The translations under genes and the position numbers were made by a program. A DNA stretch of 64,000 nt from Nitrospirillum viridazoti CBAmc (lineage in GTDB: Bacteria; Pseudomonadota; Alphaproteobacteria; Azospirillales; Azospirillaceae), in contig NZ_CP022111.1 of assembly GCF_000730165.1 (NCBI RefSeq), positions 62,001-126,000 on the forward strand, read 5' to 3'. This document shows positions 57,827 to 64,000 of this stretch, in pieces; positions within the stretch are counted from its first letter, which is position 1; each line of letters begins with the position of its first letter. The notes below the pieces were generated by a model. That model was not told the DNA's origin. It made no database searches and saw nothing but the letters and a program-made list of their open reading frames with translations.

Positions 57827-59185
57827 TCAGCCGGCGGGCTGGTTCTTCATCCATTCCTCCAGCCAGCGGATGTCATAGTCGCCGTTGATGAAGTCCGGCT
57901 GAGCGATGATGCGCTGGTGCAGGGGCAGGGTAGTGTCGATGCCGCCGATGACGAATTCCTCGATGGCGCGGCGCAGGCGCATCAGGCACTCGTTACGGCT
58001 GTTTCCGTGGACGATCAGCTTGGCGATCATGCTGTCGTAGTGCGGCGGCACGCGATAGCCGTCGTACAGGGCGCTGTCGACGCGCACGCCCAGGCCGCCC
58101 GGGGCGTGGTAGCCGTCGATCCTGCCCGGGCTGGGGGCGAAGGTCACCGGGTTCTCGGCGTTCACGCGGCATTCGATGGAATGGCCGTTGAACTTGATGT
58201 CGTCCTGGCCATAGCCCAGCGGCGCGCCAGTGGCCACACGGATCTGCTCGCGCACCAGGTCGACGCCGGTGACCATCTCGCTGATGGTGTGTTCGATCTG
58301 CAGGCGGGTGTTCATCTCGATGAAGTAGAACTGCCCGTTCTCGTACAGGAACTCCATCGTGCCGACGCCGCGGTAACCGAAGGCCGCCGCCGTCTTGGCC
58401 GCCAAGTTGCCGATGAAGGCACGCTCTTCCGCGTTCAGCGCCGGCGACGGCGCCTCTTCCACCACCTTCTGGTGGCGGCGCTGGATGGAGCAGTCACGCT
58501 CGCCGAAATGCACCACGGTGCCGTGGTGGTCGCCCAACAGCTGGATTTCGATGTGGCGCGGCTTGGCCAGGTACTTTTCCATGTAGACTTGGTCGTTGCC
58601 GAAGGCGGCGCGCGCCTCGCCCCGGGCCAACTGATAAGCCTCCCGCAGCTCGGACTCGGCCCAGGCCACCTTCATGCCCTTGCCGCCGCCGCCGGCCGCC
58701 GCCTTGATCAGGACGGGGTAGCCGATGCGGGCGGCGTTGACCAGGGCGGCCTCCACCGTCTCCACTGGGCCGTCCGAACCGGGGACGACCGGCAGGCCCA
58801 GCTCCAGCACCGTGCGCTTGGCCGTGACCTTGTCGCCCATGATGCGGATGTGTTCCGGCGACGGGCCGATCCAGGCGAAGCCGTGTTCCTCCACCATCTG
58901 CGCGAACTGCGCGTTCTCGGACATGAAGCCGATACCCGGGTGGATGGCGTCCGCCCCGGTGATGGCCGCCGCCGACAGGATGGCCGGAATGTTCAGGTAG
59001 CTTTCCTTGGCCGAGGGCGGGCCGATGCACACGCTCTCGTCCGCCAGGCGGACGTGCATGGCGTCGGCGTCGGCGGTGGAATGCACCGCCACGGTTTTGA
59101 TGCCCATCTCGCGGCAGGCGCGGTGGATGCGAAGCGCGATCTCGCCGCGATTGGCGATCAGGACCTTTTCGAACAGGCCGCCCAT
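57827..59185 (-). CDS. accC: Acetyl-CoA carboxylase biotin carboxylase subunit
   Basis: A 452-residue ATP-grasp enzyme that carboxylates biotin on AccB in the first step of fatty acid synthesis. Motifs: KVLIANRGEIALRIHRACRE, IHPGIGFMSENAQFA, KAAAGGGGKGMKVAW (ATP loop), FGERDCSIQRRHQKVVEEAP and EMNTRLQIEHTISEMVTG with the catalytic Arg/Glu. ATG 59185 with GAGGG upstream gives the normal start. It follows accB by 10 bases. Confidence 0.98.
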   Translation of the reverse strand: MGGLFEKVLIANRGEIALRIHRACREMGIKTVAVHSTADADAMHVRLADESVCIGPPSAKESYLNIPAILSAAAITGADAIHPGIGFMSENAQFAQMVEEHGFAWIGPSPEHIRIMGDKVTAKRTVLELGLPVVPGSDGPVETVEAALVNAARIGYPVLIKAAAGGGGKGMKVAWAESELREAYQLARGEARAAFGNDQVYMEKYLAKPRHIEIQLLGDHHGTVVHFGERDCSIQRRHQKVVEEAPSPALNAEERAFIGNLAAKTAAAFGYRGVGTMEFLYENGQFYFIEMNTRLQIEHTISEMVTGVDLVREQIRVATGAPLGYGQDDIKFNGHSIECRVNAENPVTFAPSPGRIDGYHAPGGLGVRVDSALYDGYRVPPHYDSMIAKLIVHGNSRNECLMRLRRAIEEFVIGGIDTTLPLHQRIIAQPDFINGDYDIRWLEEWMKNQPAG

Positions 59186-59195
59186 GGTCAAACCC

Positions 59196-59645
59196 TCACT
59201 CGATGATCAGCAGGACTTCGCCGTATTCGACCGGCTGGGCGTCGCCAACCTGGATCTGGGTCACGGTGCCGGCCTTGGTCGCCTTGATCGGGTTCATGAC
59301 CTTCATGGCCTCAATGATCAGCAGGGTCTGGCCCACCTTCACCGCGTCACCGACCTTCACGAAGGTGCCGGCGCCCGGCTCGGGCGCCAGGTAGGCGGTG
59401 CCGACCATGGGGGACTTCACAGCACCCGGGTGCTGGGCCGGCGGCACGGCGGCCACCGGAGCGGTGGCGGGGGCGGCGGCCACCGGGGCGGCGGCCACGG
59501 CGACCGGGGCCATGGCGGCCGGCGCGGCGCGGGACAAGCGGATGCGCTTTTCGCCTTCCGCGTATTCGATCTCGGTGAGACCGGTCTCGCCGAGAAGCTC
59601 GGCCAACTTGCGGACGAATTCGCTGTCGAGTTCGAAGGTCGCCAT
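59196..59645 (-). CDS. accB: Biotin carboxyl carrier protein of acetyl-CoA carboxylase
   Basis: A 149-residue carrier. The N-terminal dimer helix (FVRKLAELLGETGLTEIEYA) is followed by an Ala/Pro-rich flexible linker and the biotinyl domain with EAMKVMN, in which K115 receives biotin. The thumb segment (SPMVGTAYLAPEPGAGTFVK) is present. It is in an operon with accC and is preceded by aroQ on the same strand with a 121-base gap. Confidence 0.97.
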   Translation of the reverse strand: MATFELDSEFVRKLAELLGETGLTEIEYAEGEKRIRLSRAAPAAMAPVAVAAAPVAAAPATAPVAAVPPAQHPGAVKSPMVGTAYLAPEPGAGTFVKVGDAVKVGQTLLIIEAMKVMNPIKATKAGTVTQIQVGDAQPVEYGEVLLIIE

Positions 59646-59766
59646 TGTCATGATCCTGGGTACTGGGCTGCGGTTAAGCCGCCGATGGGTCGATCGATTT
59701 GTTGGGGTAGGCCGGTTGCCCGTAGGTGCTGCGCCGGTGACGGCGTTACGGTTACCCTGTCACGGG

Positions 59767-60225
59767 TCACGCGGGGGGTGGGCTGTCGATCAGGCGGGCC
59801 GCCGCCTGCAGCGCCAGCAGGTAACCCTGCGAGCCGAAGCCGCAGATGACGCCCTTCGCGACCGGCGACACGTAGGAATGGTGCCGGAACGGCTCGCGCC
59901 GGAAGATGTTGCTCAAATGCACCTCGACCACCGGCAGGCCCACGGCGCTTAGCGCGTCGTGGATGGCGATGGATGTATGTGTGTACGCGCCGGCGTTCAG
60001 AATGATGGCGTCGTGTTCGCCACGGGACTCCTGAATCCAGCTGACCAGTTCGCCCTCATGGTTGGATTGGCGGAAATCAACCTCCAGGCCCAGGCGCGCG
60101 GCCATCTCCTGGCAAGCGTTCTCGATATCCTCCAGCGTCTCCGCGCCATAGATGTGCGGCTCGCGAATCCCCAGCATGTTGAGGTTCGGACCGTTCAGGA
60201 TCAGGACGGAGGGCGCGATGGCCAA
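59767..60225 (-). CDS. aroQ: Type II 3-dehydroquinate dehydratase
   Basis: A 152-residue dodecameric enzyme of the shikimate pathway. Motifs: [20 protein letters not shown] with the catalytic tyrosine, [36 protein letters not shown] and [20 protein letters not shown]. Length and order match the family. It is placed upstream of accB-accC, the usual alphaproteobacterial order, and may be cotranscribed with them. Confidence 0.97.
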   Translation of the reverse strand: MAIAPSVLILNGPNLNMLGIREPHIYGAETLEDIENACQEMAARLGLEVDFRQSNHEGELVSWIQESRGEHDAIILNAGAYTHTSIAIHDALSAVGLPVVEVHLSNIFRREPFRHHSYVSPVAKGVICGFGSQGYLLALQAAARLIDSPPPA

Positions 60226-60399
60226 GGATATATCGCCTTTGCGTACGTACGTCTCAAAAACCGAACGTGCGGAGGGTATGCGTGCCCCGCGCGGCGTTCG
60301 TCGAAGGCCGCTTTATAACACGGGCAGCAGCGGGGGCAAGAATCCACACGCATGGCCGCCAGGGGGCGCCCATGCGTTCCGGCATCGGAAACCCGCCTG

Positions 60400-60413
60400 A
60401 CGCCTGCTGGCGT
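60400..60413 (-). terminator. Weak terminator-like hairpin after dsbA-like gene
   Basis: ACGCC-TGCT-GGCGT forms a short stem just beyond the stop of the thioredoxin-like gene; flanking bases extend it slightly and GGGTTTCC follows on the minus strand. Confidence 0.35.
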
Positions 60414-60426
60414 GGCCACACCGGGA

Positions 60427-61209
60427 TCAGCTCTTGGCGCTGCGGGCCTTGGCGAACAGATCCTTGAAGGCGTCGGCGCCGATGGCGCCCGGCACCAGGG
60501 TGTTGCCGATGACGAAGCCCGGCGTGCCGTGGATGTTCAGCGCGTCGGCCAGCGCCAGGTTGGCGTCGATCTCCTTCTGCACCGCCGGGGACTCCATGTC
60601 CTTGGCCAGCCGGTCGGTGTCGGCGCCGGCGTCTTTGGCGATGGACAGGATGCGGTCCTTGTCCAGCTTGCCGGTGGCGGCCATCAGCGCCGCGTGCACG
60701 GTGTCGTATTTGCCCTGCATGTTGGCGGCCAGGGCGGCCTTGGCGGCGATGACCGACGCCGGGCCCAGGATGGGGAATTCCTTGTAGACGATGCGGACCT
60801 TGCCATCCTTCTTGATGGCGGCGTCCATCTCCGGCTGGGTGTGCTTGCAGTAGCCGCACTGGTAGTCGAAGAACTCCACCATCGTCACGTCGCCCTTCAG
60901 GTTGCCGCCCGCGGGGGAGGTCTTGGAGGCGAACAGCTCATCCTTGTGCTTCACCAGCGCGTCGGCGGCGGCCTTGGCCTCCTCCGCCTCGCTCTTGTCC
61001 TGCAGGGCCTGCACCGCCTCGGCGATCACCTCGGGATGGGCCAGAAGATAGTCGTGGACGATCTGTTCCACCTGCGCCTTGTCGTAGGGGCCCTTGTCGG
61101 CCACCGGCTTGTCGCTCATTGCTTTGTCGGCGGCGAAGACGGGGCTGACGACCGCCAGGCCGGCGAGCGCCACGGTGGCGTAGAGGGTGGCGGCGATGGT
61201 ACGCGACAT
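60427..61209 (-). CDS. DsbA family thiol:disulfide protein
   Basis: A 260-residue periplasmic thioredoxin-fold protein. A signal peptide ends near SPVFAAD. An N-terminal helical region (VEQIVHDYLLAHPEVIAEAV) is typical of the Com1/ScsC-like DsbA group and may drive oligomers. The active site is CGYC at residues 118-121 (EFFDYQCGYCKH), and the cis-proline is in HGTPGFVIG. It could oxidise or isomerise disulfides in exported proteins. It belongs to the conserved aroQ - dsbA - M48 peptidase neighbourhood. Confidence 0.92.
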   Translation of the reverse strand: MSRTIAATLYATVALAGLAVVSPVFAADKAMSDKPVADKGPYDKAQVEQIVHDYLLAHPEVIAEAVQALQDKSEAEEAKAAADALVKHKDELFASKTSPAGGNLKGDVTMVEFFDYQCGYCKHTQPEMDAAIKKDGKVRIVYKEFPILGPASVIAAKAALAANMQGKYDTVHAALMAATGKLDKDRILSIAKDAGADTDRLAKDMESPAVQKEIDANLALADALNIHGTPGFVIGNTLVPGAIGADAFKDLFAKARSAKS

Positions 61210-61478
61210 CGAGACGAACTCCGGTTTGCGGCCCGAACCTTCGGGGAACGGCGAAGGCCGGCAGCATGGACCAGCCGGCGGCGGGGCGCAATGCCGCAAG
61301 CCTTGGCGGGACCTGGGTGCGGCGTCGTGCGCGAACCGCGACTGCCTGCGTTTGTAGGCTACCTATCGTCGCGCTTGCCAGGGCCGCGGCGCTGTGCGGT
61401 CATGGACGGGCCCGGGTCACGAGGGATCACGCCGGCGGGGATGCGTTTCCACGCCCGGGCACGACGGTGGGGTTGGCC
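61210..61478. promoter_or_regulatory. Divergent promoter region
   Basis: 269 bases between the DsbA-like gene (minus) and the response regulator (plus). No clear operator or RNA was recognised. Confidence 0.3.
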
Positions 61479-62483
61479 ATGACCATGGCGGATGATGACG
61501 ACGATTTTCTGTTCCAGGACGAGGAAGAGGACGAGGCCGACGAGGTCTCGGAACTGGTTCCAGGCATGCCGCCCTGGCAGGTGCTGATCGTCGACGATGA
61601 TCCCGAAGTCCATGCCATGACCCGCCTGGTCATGCGCAAGTTCGCATTCCAGGGCCGCGGCCTGGCCTTCATCTCCGCCTATTCCGCCGCCGAGGCGCTG
61701 GAGGTCATGAAGGGGGAGCACGACATCGCCATGATCCTGCTGGACGTGGTGATGGAAAGCGACGACGCCGGGCTGAAGCTGGTGCCCCGCATCCGTGACG
61801 AGCTGGGCAACCGGGCGGTACGCATCATCCTGCGCACGGGCCAGCCGGGCCAGGCGCCGGAGGATGCGGTGATCGCCGGCTATGACGTGAACGACTACAA
61901 GGCCAAGACGGAACTGACCGCGCGCAAGCTGGTCACCGCCACCATCACGGCGCTGCGCGCCTATCACCACATCCGTACGCTGGAACGCTCCTGCCAGGGC
62001 ATGGAGCGTGTGGCGGGCCTGGGCCTGTGCCAGATGGCCCAGGCCGGCCCGTCCTCGGCGGCGGGCGCCGCGCTGGACCAGATGGCCGAGGTGCTGGAGC
62101 AGCCGGCCGACGGCTTGTTCTGCGTCATCTATGGTGCCGACCGCCTGTCGGCGCGCATCCTGGCGGGACGCGGGCGCTATCAGGACGCGGCCGGCCATCC
62201 CTTGGCCACCGTGGCCGACACCGGCGCCTTGGCCACCGCCCTGCGCAGCCCCGGCGATCTGCGGCACGAGTTCACCGACGATGCCATGACACTGGCCTGG
62301 CCGCTGACGCCCCAGGCCTCCAGCGGCGGTGGTGCCCATGCCGGGGCGGTCGCCATGCTGCACCTGCATCTGGTGCGCCCCCTGGATGAGATCGCGCGCC
62401 GGCTGGCCTTGCTGATGATGATGCGCATTGCCGACGCCCTGGTCACTGCCTGGGCCCTGGAACAGGCGCGTGACCCGGCCTGA
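61479..62483 (+). CDS. Response regulator with DUF3369 sensor domain, no output domain
   Basis: A 334-residue signalling protein. An acidic N-terminus (ADDDDDFLFQDEEEDEADEV) precedes a receiver domain with acidic triad (LIVDDDPEV), phosphorylatable aspartate at residue 89 (ILLDVVME), threonine 120 (LRTG) and lysine 141 (DYKAKTE). The C-terminal region (residues about 165-330) fits DUF3369, a GAF-like domain usually followed by HD-GYP or GGDEF. Here the protein ends after it, so there is no visible output module. No histidine kinase is adjacent. Confidence 0.88.
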   Translation: MTMADDDDDFLFQDEEEDEADEVSELVPGMPPWQVLIVDDDPEVHAMTRLVMRKFAFQGRGLAFISAYSAAEALEVMKGEHDIAMILLDVVMESDDAGLKLVPRIRDELGNRAVRIILRTGQPGQAPEDAVIAGYDVNDYKAKTELTARKLVTATITALRAYHHIRTLERSCQGMERVAGLGLCQMAQAGPSSAAGAALDQMAEVLEQPADGLFCVIYGADRLSARILAGRGRYQDAAGHPLATVADTGALATALRSPGDLRHEFTDDAMTLAWPLTPQASSGGGAHAGAVAMLHLHLVRPLDEIARRLALLMMMRIADALVTAWALEQARDPA

Positions 62484-62545
62484 CGGGTCGGGCTAAGGGC
62501 GGCTAACCCGCTGCGGTGCCTCAATAAGAAAGCAGCCGATAGGGA

Positions 62546-64000
62546 TCAGCGCCCGCCGGGTTGTGGACCGCCACGGCCCGCGCCGCCCAAAGGCGTGCCT
62601 CCCATCGGGCCGCCCGTCCCCAACGTGCCCAGGCCCGTGGGGCCGCTGCCGATGGTGGTGGCGTTGGGCAGGTCGGCGACGCTGGGGAAGCCGGCCCCGA
62701 TGGCGGAGATTCCGCCGGTGGACAGCGCGTCTTCCGGCATGCGCCCGGTGGAGATGATGGGCGTGTCGGGCGAGGCCAGGCCGCTGCTGGGCGCCAGTTG
62801 CGGACGCATGTTGTGCGGCAGGCGGCTTTCCACCAGCACGCGGATGTCCTGGGCCCGCACCCAGTCGGGCGAGCCGGCCGGCAGCATCTGCTCAGCCCGG
62901 TCGGCGTGATAGCGGGCGGCGCGGATGTCGCCCCGGGCCAAGGCCTCTTCCGCGCGGGCATAGGCCAGCTGCGGCGCCATGTCGGCGCGGGCGTAGGCGC
63001 TGGCCAGCAACAGCCACGTCAGCTCCACCAGCGGCTCGTCCCGGGCGGAGGAGCGCAGGACGTCGATGGCCTCGCGCACCAGCTTGTCGTCACCGGCCTC
63101 CAGCAGGGCATGGCCCAGGGCCATGCGCAGCTGGGCGCTGTCGGGGGCATACTTGACGGCGTTGCGGTAGGGGTCGACCGCTTCCCTGGCGCGGCCGTTC
63201 TCGAACAGGATCTGGCCCTTCAGCTCATAGAAGTAGGGATTCTTCGGTTCCTGCTCGATCAGGCCGTCGACGATCTTCAGGCCCTTGTTGATGTCGCCCA
63301 CCTGGTAATAGGCGATGGACTGGGCGTAACGTGCCGGGACGCTGGTATCACTCTCCGGATACTTGCGCAGGGCCAGATCGGGATGGATGAAGCCGTACAG
63401 CTTGGCCCGCATGCGCTGGTGCATGTCGTAATAGGCCGACGGCATCTTGGCGTTGGTGAACTTCGAGATATGGTCGACGAAGTTCTCGATGTATTCCACG
63501 CGGTTCTTGGTTAGCGGGTGGGTCATCAGGAACTCCACCTGCTTGGTCTGCGGCAGGCCGGCGTCCTGGCGGCGCAGCTTCTCCATGAATTCCAGCATGC
63601 CCTTGGACGAATAGCCGTTGGCTTCCATGTAGGACAGGCCGGCCTCGTCCGCCGATGCCTCCTGCGCGCGGCTGAAGGCGAAGAAGGAACGGGCGCCCAG
63701 TTCCTGCGCGCCGGCGATGCCGCCCATGGCGGCACCACCACCATCGCCCCGCCGCGTGCCGCCGATGGCCGCCGCCACGCTCAGCAGCGTGGCCAGGGTG
63801 GACAGGATGACGGCGTTCTCGATGGCGTCGCGTGAGCGCACCTGGTGCCCGCCGGCCATGTGGCCGGTTTCGTGGGCCATGACGCCGATCAGCTGTTCCG
63901 GCGTGTCGGCCGCCATGATCAGGCCGGTGTTGACGAACATGTTCTGGCCGCCCGCCACGAAGGCGTTCAGCTCGTCATCATTGACCAGGACCAGGGTGAC
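62546..64000 (-). CDS. M48 metallopeptidase with TPR repeats (5' end cut by window)
   Basis: 485 codons are visible; the start lies beyond position 64000. The zinc site is HExxH (IGVMAHETGHMAGGHQ) with the third ligand region SRAQEASADEAGLSYMEANG. A TPR stretch follows (GDINKGLKIVDGLIEQEPKN, YFYELKGQILFENGRAREAV), then a Gly/Pro-rich tail. This is the BepA-like architecture, an exported protease and chaperone that checks outer-membrane protein and LptD assembly. Position beside a DsbA-like gene fits a role in envelope quality control. Confidence 0.93.
   Translation of the reverse strand, partial: VTLVLVNDDELNAFVAGGQNMFVNTGLIMAADTPEQLIGVMAHETGHMAGGHQVRSRDAIENAVILSTLATLLSVAAAIGGTRRGDGGGAAMGGIAGAQELGARSFFAFSRAQEASADEAGLSYMEANGYSSKGMLEFMEKLRRQDAGLPQTKQVEFLMTHPLTKNRVEYIENFVDHISKFTNAKMPSAYYDMHQRMRAKLYGFIHPDLALRKYPESDTSVPARYAQSIAYYQVGDINKGLKIVDGLIEQEPKNPYFYELKGQILFENGRAREAVDPYRNAVKYAPDSAQLRMALGHALLEAGDDKLVREAIDVLRSSARDEPLVELTWLLLASAYARADMAPQLAYARAEEALARGDIRAARYHADRAEQMLPAGSPDWVRAQDIRVLVESRLPHNMRPQLAPSSGLASPDTPIISTGRMPEDALSTGGISAIGAGFPSVADLPNATTIGSGPTGLGTLGTGGPMGGTPLGGAGRGGPQPGGR

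Noticed and set aside
55028-59206. Long plus-strand frames opposite the DUF2339 and accC genes
   Set aside because: Low-complexity Gln/Gly/Arg-rich translations without motifs; the minus-strand proteins are conserved families.

Overview
The window is about 64 kb of GC-rich chromosome with dense coding on both strands. Gene content and order point to an alphaproteobacterium of the Rhodospirillales/Azospirillaceae type, resembling Nitrospirillum or Azospirillum. Evidence for this is a red-type form I RuBisCO operon with CbbX, the NDUFA12 - MlaD - DUF2155 / Aat / AccC-AccB / AroQ / DsbA / M48-TPR neighbourhood, a B12-dependent NrdJ, and a ScfR/RamB-type regulator divergent from isocitrate lyase. 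The genus is inference; there is no rRNA in the window, and I saw no tRNA.

Layout. 1-2.9 kb: 3'-truncated isocitrate lyase and its divergent HTH/IrrE-like regulator, separated by an AT-rich region carrying a GTAA repeat array. 3-9.4 kb: mixed single genes (lipocalin-like secreted protein, membrane-anchored protein, GNAT, exported amidohydrolase, phytanoyl-CoA-dioxygenase-like enzyme, VOC protein, YchJ, two His/Tyr-rich lipoproteins). 9.6-14.5 kb: Bcr/CflA exporter, NodT-type outer-membrane efflux lipoprotein, MerR-type regulator, exonuclease III. 14.5-16.8 kb: cstA-ybdD. 17.1 kb: a likely unannotated small RNA. 17.3-18.6 kb: two tandem paralogous secreted proteins with a shared leader. 18.9-21 kb: glutaryl-CoA dehydrogenase and two small unknown genes. 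21-28.5 kb: nucleoside uptake and salvage locus (BMP-type binding protein, ATPase, two permeases, CpdB, nucleoside deoxyribosyltransferase). 28.9-33.4 kb: PhoD phosphatase, NfeD-QmcA pair, patatin-like lipase. 33.4-43.3 kb: complete Calvin-cycle operon cbbF-P-T-A-L-S-X-rpe with divergent cbbR. 43.4-45.7 kb: tandem paralogous secreted four-cysteine proteins, a small unknown gene, a Tat-exported aldo/keto reductase. 45.7-47 kb: an AT-rich foreign-looking patch with an HNH-like orphan gene. 47-50.8 kb: nrdJ. 51-64 kb: envelope and housekeeping genes (flippase-like protein, NDUFA12, MlaD, DUF2155, Aat, DUF2339, AccC, AccB, AroQ, DsbA-like, DUF3369 response regulator, M48 peptidase cut by the window end).

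How it fits together. The organism appears metabolically flexible: it can fix CO2 through RuBisCO under CbbR control, run the glyoxylate shunt on acetyl-CoA substrates, take up pyruvate-like carbon (CstA), degrade glutaryl-CoA, and scavenge nucleotides and phosphate from outside the cell. No phage, insertion sequence or CRISPR array was seen. The most novel-looking items are the small RNA at about 17.1 kb with a CCUCCC loop, the AT-rich HNH-like island, and the two independent tandem pairs of secreted proteins of unknown function. All assignments come from reading the sequence; no database search was run.
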